NCBI GenBank assembly: GCA_947484295.1
Contig: CANKOW010000003.1
Location: forward strand, 1 to 49,385
Source of the DNA: Alcaligenaceae bacterium
Lineage (GTDB): Bacteria > Pseudomonadota > Gammaproteobacteria > Burkholderiales > Burkholderiaceae_B
DNA: 49,385 nucleotides
Direction of reading: 5' to 3'
Made by a program: the position numbers and the translations under genes. Position 1 is the first letter of the stretch, and each line of letters starts with the position of its first letter. Shown in pieces: positions 17,518-24,857 of this stretch. Below the pieces are notes generated by a model. It was not told the origin of the DNA. It did no database searches and saw only the letters and a list, made by a program, of their open reading frames with translations.

Positions 17518-18210
17518 ATGTTGAATGCACGCTACGAATTACTACTAAAAGGCAACAGTTTAAGTTTCAAAGGAGGTTTTTTTGGACTCTGCAACGTGGC
17601 GCTGCTTACAGCCGCCGATGGCACCCGTATTTTGTTCGATACCGGCCACTATTGCGTGCGCAAAGCCTTACTCGCCAGCCTTAAAGAGCGCGGCCTGGCG
17701 CCTACGGATATCGATCTGGTGTTCTTATCTCATCTACATTTTGACCATTGTCAGAATCTGGACTTATTTAAAGGGGTCAAAGTTTGCGTGAGCGAAACCG
17801 AGTTAGCCTACGCACGCAATCCGCACCCAGATGACCTGTTCGTCCCCTGGAAAATTCATGAACTACTCGCCGAATTTGATGTGCGTGTATTGCCCAAGCG
17901 AGGCGAGTTAGTACCAGGCGTTGAACACTTCGAGGTGCCGGGTCACACCACAGGCTCGCAAGCCTTGCGTTTCACACAGACCGACGGGCGCCGCGTGGTC
18001 TTGGCCGGCGATGCGGTCAAATATCCTAAAGAGGTATTAGCCCAAATGAGCGATATGTGTTTTGCCTCGCCCGAAGAGTCAAAACGCTCAATTGCCGAGA
18101 TCTGCGAAGGCACTGATGTGATCGTGCCAGGGCATTTTCCTGAAATCTTCAGGCGTAATGGCGGATGGATTTGGGATGAGCCGCCCTCGATCGAGCTGAT
18201 TTTGCGCTAG
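17518..18210 (+). CDS. MBL-fold hydrolase (third copy, distinct subgroup)
   Basis: This 230-residue metallo-beta-lactamase fold hydrolase has the HLHFDHCQN metal motif near residue 75, PGHTTGSQ, the LAGDAVKYP aspartate and the IVPGHFPEIF histidine, so the metal site is complete. The start is the ATG at 17518, preceded by GGAG with a 4-base spacer; a GTG 45 bases upstream lacks such a site. It is divergent from the TRAP receptor gene, with a shared 183-bp control region. It is shorter than, and lacks the GGDPHD block of, the two paralogues at 1-688 and 5726-6550, so it represents another branch. The substrate is unknown. Confidence 0.86.
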   Translation: MLNARYELLLKGNSLSFKGGFFGLCNVALLTAADGTRILFDTGHYCVRKALLASLKERGLAPTDIDLVFLSHLHFDHCQNLDLFKGVKVCVSETELAYARNPHPDDLFVPWKIHELLAEFDVRVLPKRGELVPGVEHFEVPGHTTGSQALRFTQTDGRRVVLAGDAVKYPKEVLAQMSDMCFASPEESKRSIAEICEGTDVIVPGHFPEIFRRNGGWIWDEPPSIELILR

Positions 18211-18306
18211 AACGGGGCCCTGTCCAAGAATTTTTTGCGTGTCTTTTAGTTTACACACAGCTTTAATTTTAATTCGCACGTTTATTTGCATACTTTTAGC
18301 TTTTTT

Positions 18307-18335
18307 TTGTACATTTCTAAATTTTTAGGTATAGT
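18307..18335 (+). promoter_or_regulatory. Predicted sigma70 promoter of the riboswitch-TerC transcript
   Basis: A TTGTAC -35 box (18307-18312) and a TATAGT -10 box (18330-18335) are separated by exactly 17 bp. The predicted transcript start is about 18342, where the first strand of the riboswitch P1 stem begins. The 96 bp before it, after the MBL gene, are AT-rich with no other feature seen. Confidence 0.65.
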
Positions 18336-18341
18336 CGTGCG

Positions 18342-18483
18342 TCGATGGGGAGTAGCTCCAGTCCTTTGTGATCCGGTTCAAAGTTGATCTCACACTGGGC
18401 ACGACAAGTCGTCATCACGAAGCGAAAGCTTCCGGCTTGTCGGGCACATAACAGAACCATAATAAGCCGAGCAAGACCTTCGA
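18342..18483 (+). promoter_or_regulatory. yybP-ykoY family manganese riboswitch aptamer
   Basis: The hallmark GGGGAGTAGC lies at 18347-18356 and the closing conserved GCAAGACCTT at 18471-18480. The outer stem forms between TCGATGG (18342-18348) and CCTTCGA (18477-18483) with one mismatch. These are the two conserved ends of the yybP-ykoY element, an Mn2+ sensor that turns genes on in excess manganese. The gene directly downstream encodes a TerC/YjbE-type membrane protein, the best known partner of this riboswitch. The region 18211-18600 holds only the promoter, this element and a downstream terminator-like hairpin. Confidence 0.85.
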
Positions 18484-18499
18484 TCAGTGGCCTATCAGG

Positions 18500-18533
18500 G
18501 CGTATTTTGACAAAAATCGTTCAAACGCTTTTT
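18500..18533 (+). terminator. Putative riboswitch expression platform (intrinsic terminator)
   Basis: GCGTATTTTGA pairs imperfectly with TTCAAACGC and is followed directly by TTTTT at 18529-18533. The hairpin sits just downstream of the aptamer and ahead of the coding start at 18601, the expected position for a transcription-control platform. The stem has bulges, so the call is moderate. Confidence 0.5.
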
Positions 18534-18600
18534 CAACAGGCGTATTTGTCTTGCGTTTTTGATTAGGTTTTGATTGACTGTCTGTTTTAAGGCTTAAAAA

Positions 18601-19302
18601 ATGGAAACCTTTTCCTCCGCTTGGTTCTCTGCTCTGCTAGCAATTGTTGTCATTGACCTCGTACTTGCGGGCGACAACGCGATCGTAATTGCGCTCGCTG
18701 CCCGTAAACTCCCCCCTGATCTACAAAGGAAAGCCATCTGGTTTGGTACCGTCGGCGCAATTGTCGTGCGCTCTAGCCTCACGCTTGTGGTTGTCTGGCT
18801 GCTCAAAATACCTGGTCTCATGCTTGTCGGCGGCCTTGGGCTGTTGTGGATTGCCTGCAAATTGATTCTCGATACCGGCGATGATACTGAGCACGATATC
18901 AAAGTCACCTCTTTTTGGGGTGCAATGAAAACCATCATCGTGGCCGATGCCTTAATGGGCATTGATAACGTTCTGGGTGTCGCCGGGGCCGCGCAAGGCG
19001 CGTTTGACCTTGTGGTGATTGGTCTGATCATTAGTGTGCCAATCGTTGTGTTTGGCAGCACGCTCGTGCTCAAACTGGTCGAGCGCTTTCCGATCATCAT
19101 CACTCTCGGCGCAGCGGTTCTTGCTTTCACTGCAGCCAAAATGATCACCGACGAGAAACTACTCGATCCAGTTTTTGACGGCACCGAACGCATTAACGAA
19201 ATCGCGCGTTGGGCAACCTATGTCATCGCCATCGCAATCGTGCTGATTACAGGCAGAATTGCTTCCCGCAAATCGAGTACCAAAAACAACAAGCTCCCCT
19301 AA
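18601..19302 (+). CDS. TerC family integral membrane protein, YjbE-type, manganese riboswitch-controlled
   Basis: This 233-residue inner-membrane protein has about seven hydrophobic segments and the TerC signature acidic motifs: DLVLAGDNAIVIALAAR at residues 18-34 and ADALMGIDNVLGVAGAA near 117-133. It matches the YjbE-like group known to lie behind yybP-ykoY riboswitches. Members (MneA/Alx-like, YkoY) are linked to manganese efflux or metalation of exported proteins, so export or homeostasis of Mn2+ is the best call. The riboswitch at 18342 and promoter at 18307 support this directly. The next gene, an unknown small protein, is 38 bp downstream and probably co-transcribed. Confidence 0.9.
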   Translation: METFSSAWFSALLAIVVIDLVLAGDNAIVIALAARKLPPDLQRKAIWFGTVGAIVVRSSLTLVVVWLLKIPGLMLVGGLGLLWIACKLILDTGDDTEHDIKVTSFWGAMKTIIVADALMGIDNVLGVAGAAQGAFDLVVIGLIISVPIVVFGSTLVLKLVERFPIIITLGAAVLAFTAAKMITDEKLLDPVFDGTERINEIARWATYVIAIAIVLITGRIASRKSSTKNNKLP

Positions 19303-19340
19303 TCCAAAAATATTTATTAAAAAAACTAGGTGACTGTTAA

Positions 19341-19784
19341 ATGGAAACCCTGATTGTTTACATTAATGATTCTGAGTATGCGAGCAATCAACTCGCTTCG
19401 ATGATTAAGGCGTATCAGCCGACCAAATGCGTGTTGGTTGGCTGCCCTCCAAGGCTAAACCGTCATATTTCACGGTGGATTTCAGGCGGTGCTCGTAAAA
19501 AGTGGCAAACGCAGTGGTCAGAGACAACTTGTTCAGAAATCTCGAAGGCCTTTGCGTCTGTGGGCCATCAATTTGTTCATCGCGTTGCCTTTGGCCCCCT
19601 GATCAATGTCACGAAACAACTGCAAGGCGAGTTTCTTGGGGCGCGAGTGCTTGATGCTCGCAGACCCAAGCTGACACAAACCGCAGAACCTCTGGTCGAA
19701 GGGCAAAAAATTCAGTCTGACCCCTCATCGACGGCAATGGGAATCGCCGCGACCACCGCGTTTTTTGCTTTAGCGTTTGATTAA
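19341..19784 (+). CDS. Hypothetical protein co-transcribed with the TerC gene
   Basis: This 147-residue protein is not recognised with confidence. It opens METLIVYINDSEYASNQLASM, a strand-helix start that could suggest a Usp-like alpha/beta fold. It continues with a basic middle (GGARKKWQTQW) and ends in a hydrophobic stretch, MGIAATTAFFALAFD. There is no signal peptide at the N-terminus. An AGGTG precedes the ATG. It lies 38 bp after the riboswitch-controlled TerC gene with no terminator between, and strong hairpins follow it, so it is probably the second gene of a manganese-induced operon. No function is proposed beyond that association. Confidence 0.7.
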   Translation: METLIVYINDSEYASNQLASMIKAYQPTKCVLVGCPPRLNRHISRWISGGARKKWQTQWSETTCSEISKAFASVGHQFVHRVAFGPLINVTKQLQGEFLGARVLDARRPKLTQTAEPLVEGQKIQSDPSSTAMGIAATTAFFALAFD

Positions 19785-19800
19785 CCTTTTTTAGTGCTCA

Positions 19801-19836
19801 CGAATACCCCTTCGCTCTGGCGGAGGTAAGTATTCG
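19801..19836 (+). other. Long stem-loop after the TerC operon
   Basis: CGAATAC (19801-19807) pairs with GTATTCG (19830-19836), and the interior CCTTCGC pairs with GCGGAGG around a TCTG loop. The result is a nearly continuous hairpin of 14 base pairs. It has no T-run directly after it, so it may be an RNA-stability element, part of a bipartite terminator, or a small structured RNA. Confidence 0.6.
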
Positions 19837-19857
19837 GATTTCCTACTATGATTGGCA

Positions 19858-19890
19858 GGCTCAGGCTCTCATTTGAGGGCCTGAGCCTTT
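19858..19890 (+). terminator. Rho-independent terminator (bidirectional-looking hairpin)
   Basis: GGCTCAGGC (19858-19866) pairs perfectly with GCCTGAGCC (19879-19887). CTC/GAG pairs extend inward to a four-base ATTT loop, and TTT follows. The stem is very stable but the T-tract is short. It closes the riboswitch-TerC-unknown operon. A further small hairpin, CCCGTC/GACGGG, lies at 19962-19981 just before the CoA-transferase gene. Confidence 0.7.
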
Positions 19891-20005
19891 GTTCGAACCG
19901 AACCAAGTAACGACCTGTGCTTTGGGTCGACCTCAGTCGCAGTGTTAGTCTGATTTTTTATCCCGTCAGAATCACGACGGGAAGCCCACCTGATAATTGA
20001 TAAAA

Positions 20006-21172
20006 ATGACAGAGACAGCGCAATCTTCAATCTCCCCTGTTGGCCCGTTTGCCGGACTGACCGTCATTGAACTGGGCCACAGTGTCGCGGCACCTTTTGC
20101 TGGACAGATCCTCAGTGAGCTAGGGGCTCGCGTTATCAAGATTGAAAAGGCCGACGGGGACGATGCTCGTCGTTGGGGGCCACCCTTCTGGGAAGGGGCT
20201 TCAGCTTTTTTTCAATCTTTGAACCGCAACAAGCAATCGGTGGTCTGTGAACTTCGCGATCCCGAACAAATCGCCGCACTCAAAGATTTCATTTGCAACG
20301 AAGCAGATATCGTGATTCAAAATCTGCGTCCTGGTCACGTCGAACAACTGGGGCTAGACGGTAAAAGTTTGCTAGCCCGCCAACCACGCCTGATTTATTG
20401 CAGCTTAGGGGCCTTTGGTCGCGAAGGACCACTCAAGACGCGGCCAGGATACGATCCACTGATGCAGGCGTTTGGTGGCATCATGAGCACCACCGGTGAG
20501 CCGGGACGCCCAGCGGTGCGCGTAGGTGCCTCAATTGTCGACATGGGCACGGGCATGTGGGGCATCATTGGTATTCTGACCGCGCTCTACGAGCGTCAAG
20601 TGTCGAGCGTGGGTCGCATCATTGATGTCTCGTTATTTGAGACCGCCACGACTTGGGTGTCTTTACTTGCATCGCAATACTTAGCCTCAGGGCAATTAGC
20701 CGGCAAGCAAGGCTCTGGCGCGCCGGGTATCGTGCCCTACAAGGGTTACCTCACCAGCGATGGTGAGATCGTGATTGCGGCCGGCAGCGACGGCTTATTT
20801 AAATCGCTCGCTAAAGTCTTGGGCCGCCCCGAGTGGCTTGAAGACCCTCGCTTTGTCGACAATCCAAAGCGCGTAGATCACCAAACCGAGCTCTACGGGA
20901 TGATTGAAGCCATCGTGGCCACTCGAACAACTGCGCACTGGACCACCCTTCTAGAGGCAGCCGGCGTACCTTGCGCCCCAGTCAATGACTTGGCACAAAT
21001 GCTTGCCCACCCCCAAACCGAAGCGCTGGGCTTGGTACAAGACGTCCCTGGCACTGGGATGCGGTTCGTTGGCCTGCCGATTAGCTTTGATGGCGTGCGA
21101 CCTAAACCACTTGCGCCGCCTCCAAAACTTGGTGAACATACAGAATTGTTGATAAAAAGGAAAACTCCATGA
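20006..21172 (+). CDS. CaiB/BaiF family (class III) CoA-transferase
   Basis: The protein is 388 residues from the ATG at 20006 (a TTG nine bases upstream is in frame). It opens PVGPFAGLTVIELGHSVAAP and continues SELGARVIKIEKADGDDARRWGPPF, the classical start of class III CoA-transferases. The catalytic aspartate is in RPGYDPLMQAFGG near residue 160. Members move CoA between carboxylic acids such as succinyl-CoA and an acceptor acid. The stop overlaps the start of the enoyl-CoA hydratase gene by four bases (ATGA), so activation to a CoA ester and hydration are coupled steps. The identity of the acid is unknown. It is cytoplasmic. Confidence 0.9.
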   Translation: MTETAQSSISPVGPFAGLTVIELGHSVAAPFAGQILSELGARVIKIEKADGDDARRWGPPFWEGASAFFQSLNRNKQSVVCELRDPEQIAALKDFICNEADIVIQNLRPGHVEQLGLDGKSLLARQPRLIYCSLGAFGREGPLKTRPGYDPLMQAFGGIMSTTGEPGRPAVRVGASIVDMGTGMWGIIGILTALYERQVSSVGRIIDVSLFETATTWVSLLASQYLASGQLAGKQGSGAPGIVPYKGYLTSDGEIVIAAGSDGLFKSLAKVLGRPEWLEDPRFVDNPKRVDHQTELYGMIEAIVATRTTAHWTTLLEAAGVPCAPVNDLAQMLAHPQTEALGLVQDVPGTGMRFVGLPISFDGVRPKPLAPPPKLGEHTELLIKRKTP

Positions 21173-21969
21173 CCGCCTTACCGAGCTACGAAACGATTGC
21201 CACAGGAGTGATCGGCGCTCATGTTTTAAAAGTCACGATCAATCGCCCGCAAGTCGGCAATGCCGTAAACACCCAAATGGGTCACGACATGCTTGATCTC
21301 TGGTGCCGTCTCACTGCTGATGCGGGCGATATTCGCTGCGTCGTGCTGACCGGTGCCGGCGAAAAAATATTTTGTGCCGGGGGCGATCTGAAAGAACGCA
21401 ACGGCATGACAAAAAAACAATGGACACTGCAACACGAACTGTTTGAACGCATGTACTGGACGCTGGTGGATTTGCCCGTGCCAGTGATTGCAGCGGTCAA
21501 CGGACACGCCTACGCGGGCGGTCTTGAAATGGCTTTGTCGTGCGATTTTATTTACGCAAGCAACGCCGCGCGTTTTGCGTTAACCGAGGTCACGTTGGGC
21601 ATCATGCCTGGCGCTGGTGGTACACAAAATCTGCCCCGCGCGATTGGCGAGCGTCGCGCCAAAGAAATCCTGATGACTGGCAAGCCTTTTAACGCGCAAC
21701 AGGCGAATGAATATGGCTTGGTCAATGCCGTGCTTGAACCGGCTGATGTGTTGCCTCGCGCGCTTGAAACTGCTGAAGCAATTGCCAGCAATGCTCCACT
21801 GTCGGTTCGTCAAATCAAAAAATCAGTACGCTACGGCGGCCAAATGGAATTACGCACGGCCTTCAGATTTGAGATTGAAGCCTACAACCATTTGATCGGC
21901 ACTGAAGATCGTATGGAAGGCATCGCAGCCTTTAATGAAAAGCGTAAAGCAAATTTCAAAGGGTGTTAA
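21169..21969 (+). CDS. Enoyl-CoA hydratase/isomerase family protein
   Basis: This 266-residue crotonase-fold enzyme has the oxyanion-hole segments EKIFCAGGDLKERNGM near residue 65 and VNGHAYAGGLEMALSCD near residue 108, plus LGIMPGAGGTQNLPRAIGE near 142. The last matches the catalytic glutamate/glycine region of hydratases, although the acidic residue pattern there is not fully standard. The length is typical. It is translationally coupled to the upstream CoA-transferase gene by a four-base overlap. Together with the downstream acyl-CoA dehydrogenase it fits degradation of a CoA-activated carboxylic acid. Confidence 0.88.
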   Translation: MTALPSYETIATGVIGAHVLKVTINRPQVGNAVNTQMGHDMLDLWCRLTADAGDIRCVVLTGAGEKIFCAGGDLKERNGMTKKQWTLQHELFERMYWTLVDLPVPVIAAVNGHAYAGGLEMALSCDFIYASNAARFALTEVTLGIMPGAGGTQNLPRAIGERRAKEILMTGKPFNAQQANEYGLVNAVLEPADVLPRALETAEAIASNAPLSVRQIKKSVRYGGQMELRTAFRFEIEAYNHLIGTEDRMEGIAAFNEKRKANFKGC

Positions 21970-22083
21970 TTGAAGTCAACGCTGCGCGCCGATAGCGACC
22001 TTCAGATGAGTGCGGTAGGACCTTTGCAAACCCGCGAAACTAAGGTCATTAAATACCATCAAGATCGCGGCATAAATTGAACA

Positions 22084-22155
22084 AAATAACGAAATAACGA
22101 AATAACGAAATAACGAAATAACGAAATAACGAAATAACGAAATAACGAAATAACG
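22084..22155. repeat. Nine perfect copies of the octamer AAATAACG
   Basis: Nine identical 8-bp units run without interruption for 72 bp in the 239-bp spacer between the enoyl-CoA hydratase and acyl-CoA dehydrogenase genes. The array ends 53 bp before the ATG of the latter. Nothing else is seen in this spacer. Confidence 0.97.
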
Positions 22156-22208
22156 ATTGAACAAATTAACAGCACAGCAAATAATAATTTTGATACGGAG
22201 CACCTATC

Positions 22209-23393
22209 ATGACTCAAACAACCCACTCACTGACCATCGACACTGGTTTGGATTACCCCGAAATTCGCGAAGGCGTCAAACGCGTTTGTGCGGATTTTCC
22301 GGGCGCTTACTGGCGTGGCCTTGAAGACAAACTCGCCTATCCCACAGAGTTCGTGCAGGCCCTCACGGCGTCGGGTTACTTGGGCGCTCTGATCCCTGAA
22401 GAGTACGGCGGCAGCGGCATGCCGTTGCGCGCGGCGATGGTGATTCTTGAAACGATTCATGAATCAGGCTGTAACGCAGGCGCCTGTCATGCGCAGATGT
22501 ACACCATGGGTACCGTGATGCGTCACGGCAGCGAAGCGCAAAAGAAAAAATATCTGCCCGATATCGCTGCCGGCAAAGTGCGCCTACAGGCCTTTGGCGT
22601 CACCGAACCCACCACCGGCACAGATACCACCAAGCTAAAGACTCGCGCAGAACGTCAAGGCGATCACTACGTGATCAATGGTCAAAAGGTGTGGACGTCA
22701 CGTGCCTTGCACTCTGACTTGATGCTGCTGTTGGCACGCACCACACCTGTTGATCAATGCAAAAAGAAAAGCGATGGTCTCTCGGTATTTTTGTTAGATA
22801 TTCGCGATGGCTTAGGCAAAGGGCTTGAGATTCGCCCACTGAAGGCAATGATCAATCATCATGCCACCGAAGTCTTTTTTGATAATTTGAAGATACCGGC
22901 TGACAACCTGATTGGTGAAGAAGGCAAAGGCTTTAAATATATTCTTGATGGCATGAATGCCGAACGTATTTTGGTGTCAGCCGAAGCGATCGGCGATGCG
23001 CGCTGGTTTACCAAAACAGCAGTGGCTTATGTCAACGAGCGTCGTGTCTTTGATCGCCCAATCGGTCAAAATCAGGCCGTGCAGTTTCCGATTGCACGCG
23101 CGCATGCCGAAACCGATGCGGCTGATTTGATCTTGCGTCGCGCAGCCGCTCTGTTTGATGCAGGCCTACCTTGCGGCGATGACGCCAATATGGGTAAGCT
23201 GCTCGCCTCAGATGCCACTTGGCATGCAGCAGAAGCGTGCTTGCAATGTCATGGCGGGTTTGGCTACGCCAAAGAGTACGACGTTGAGCGCAAATGGCGT
23301 GAAACACGTCTGTTCCAGATCGCGCCCATCTCAACCAACTTAGTGCTTTCGTACATCGGCGAGCACATGTTGGGTATGCCCCGTTCATTTTAA
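22209..23393 (+). CDS. Acyl-CoA dehydrogenase family protein
   Basis: This 394-residue FAD enzyme of the acyl-CoA dehydrogenase family has an N-terminal helical domain with LIPEEYGGSGMPLRAA. The middle beta domain includes QAFGVTEPTTGTDTTKLKT and VINGQKVWTSRALHSD (residues about 130-170). The C-terminal helical domain has FDRPIGQNQAVQFPIA, CLQCHGGFGYAKEYDVERKWRE and the usual ending. It oxidises an acyl-CoA, passing electrons to ETF. A GGAG site precedes the ATG. It follows the CoA-transferase and hydratase genes and precedes an MmgE/PrpD gene, suggesting one catabolic set, though the octamer array upstream could allow separate control. Confidence 0.92.
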   Translation: MTQTTHSLTIDTGLDYPEIREGVKRVCADFPGAYWRGLEDKLAYPTEFVQALTASGYLGALIPEEYGGSGMPLRAAMVILETIHESGCNAGACHAQMYTMGTVMRHGSEAQKKKYLPDIAAGKVRLQAFGVTEPTTGTDTTKLKTRAERQGDHYVINGQKVWTSRALHSDLMLLLARTTPVDQCKKKSDGLSVFLLDIRDGLGKGLEIRPLKAMINHHATEVFFDNLKIPADNLIGEEGKGFKYILDGMNAERILVSAEAIGDARWFTKTAVAYVNERRVFDRPIGQNQAVQFPIARAHAETDAADLILRRAAALFDAGLPCGDDANMGKLLASDATWHAAEACLQCHGGFGYAKEYDVERKWRETRLFQIAPISTNLVLSYIGEHMLGMPRSF

Positions 23394-23420
23394 AAAAATA
23401 ATTACAACAAAGAGACAAAC

Positions 23421-24788
23421 ATGACTGGATTAACCCAAGCCCTCGCCGCCTTCGTATCAAAGCCGACGTTTGGCAACAACGAACAAGGCGCGCTCGCCGT
23501 TGCTAAAACCGGTTTTATGGACACCATCGCGACCATGATGGCTGGCCACAACGAACCGGTTGTCAACATCGTGCGTCAATTTTTGGCTAACACCACAACA
23601 CCTGCTGAAGCACCTGTACCTTTTTTAGGGACGATGCATCCAGCGGCCCAGGCGGCGTTCATCACCGCGGTGGCTGGTCATGCGCTTGACTACGATGATG
23701 TCGCGTTGTCGGGCCATCCCAGCACCGCGTTAGTACCCGCAATCTTGGCAGAGGGCTATGTGCTCAACAGCACGGGGCTTGACGCCTTACGCGCCTATAT
23801 CGTTGGTTATGAAGTCTGGGCCGAACTCGTTAGCCGAGAGACAGACCAGTATCATTTAAAAGGCTGGCATCCAACGGGCGTGTTTGGCGCCGTTGGCGCG
23901 GCCGCCGCCGTCTCGTACCTGCGCCGTTTAAATGAGGCGGACACACGTCAGGCCTTGGCCATTGCAGCCAGCTTGGCCAGCGGCCTGGTCGCTAACTTTG
24001 GCACGATGACAAAGCCCTTTCATGCAGGCCGAGCTGCAGCACACGGTATCGAGGCTTTGCGATTGTCAATGCTAGGCATGACCTCAGCGGCCGATGTCTT
24101 TGAACACCCAGCAGGCTACCTGAATGCGCTGTCAAAAGCTGGACGCGTCGATCGTAGCCGCCCAGCAGACACGCTAGGCAAGACCTTACGTATTTTAGAA
24201 ACAGGGCTGTCGATCAAACGCTACCCTGTATGCTATTCATCGCATCGAACGATCGATGGTGTCTTAAAGATTGTTGAAGCAGAAAATCTTCAACCAAAGG
24301 ATATTAAGCAGGTACACATCACCACCGGCGTTGCGCAAGCCTCGATGCTCAGAAACCATTATCCAGTCACCGGGCTCGAAGCAAAATTTAGTGCTGAGTT
24401 CGCAGTGGCTTCGGCGGTTGTTGCCCGTGATGTCGGCTTGGCTCAGCTCACCGACTCGTTTGCAACGCGCGCAGATGTCTCGGGTCTGTTCAGCAAAGTC
24501 TCTCTCGAAACAGTCGATACCGTTTGCCCACTCGACCCAGCCTTTGCACTTACTGATCGCGTCACCATCGAAACCAATGATGGTCGTAAGTTTGACTCGG
24601 GTGAGATTCGTTTTCCGCTGGGCAACGCCTTAAATCCAATTGACGCTGCGGGCTTAAAACGCAAGTTTATGGATTGCCTTGAAACAGGCAAGGCTGTGAA
24701 CAGTGCAATCAAGGGTGCGGATATTGCCCTTTATGATCGCATTGCTACGTTAGAATCTCTACCGAGTATCCGACAGCTATTTAAATAA
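23421..24788 (+). CDS. MmgE/PrpD family protein (third copy)
   Basis: This 455-residue protein is the third MmgE/PrpD paralogue of the window and the only one on the plus strand. It shows FMDTIATMMAGHNEP, the HALDYDDVALSGHPSTALVPA block near residue 88, GWHPTGVFGAVGAAAAV and KPFHAGRAAAHGIEALRL. These are the usual active-site and lid segments of the family. No targeting sequence is present. It begins 28 bp after the acyl-CoA dehydrogenase stop and most likely belongs to that operon. Its partners here (CoA-transferase, hydratase, dehydrogenase) differ from those of the two copies at 725-3555, so its substrate probably differs. Confidence 0.88.
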   Translation: MTGLTQALAAFVSKPTFGNNEQGALAVAKTGFMDTIATMMAGHNEPVVNIVRQFLANTTTPAEAPVPFLGTMHPAAQAAFITAVAGHALDYDDVALSGHPSTALVPAILAEGYVLNSTGLDALRAYIVGYEVWAELVSRETDQYHLKGWHPTGVFGAVGAAAAVSYLRRLNEADTRQALAIAASLASGLVANFGTMTKPFHAGRAAAHGIEALRLSMLGMTSAADVFEHPAGYLNALSKAGRVDRSRPADTLGKTLRILETGLSIKRYPVCYSSHRTIDGVLKIVEAENLQPKDIKQVHITTGVAQASMLRNHYPVTGLEAKFSAEFAVASAVVARDVGLAQLTDSFATRADVSGLFSKVSLETVDTVCPLDPAFALTDRVTIETNDGRKFDSGEIRFPLGNALNPIDAAGLKRKFMDCLETGKAVNSAIKGADIALYDRIATLESLPSIRQLFK

Positions 24789-24792
24789 CCGC

Positions 24793-24832
24793 CCAAGCCG
24801 CCGCGTCGCCTTAACAGGCTGGCGGCTCTTGG
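24793..24832 (+). terminator. GC-rich hairpin between MmgE/PrpD and cryptochrome genes
   Basis: CCAAGCCGCC (24793-24802) pairs with GGCGGCT and TTGG (24821-24832) with one bulged base, and an inner GCC/GGC pair flanks a short loop. There is no T-run, so it is a possible transcription barrier or RNA-stability element at the border of the light island. Confidence 0.4.
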
Positions 24833-24857
24833 CCTCACACAGGCCGCTTGCCCCAGC

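Noticed and set aside
18594..19193. 199-codon minus-strand frame over the TerC gene
   Set aside because: It is antisense to a clearly identified membrane protein gene, and its Ser/Thr/Ile-rich composition is a mirror of hydrophobic codons.
22084..22155. CRISPR-like array
   Set aside because: The units are 8 bp and directly adjacent with no spacers. No cas genes are in the window.
22000..22203. Minus-strand frame with repeating FRYFVIS peptide units
   Set aside because: It is the translation of the AAATAACG octamer array in a non-coding spacer and not a plausible protein.
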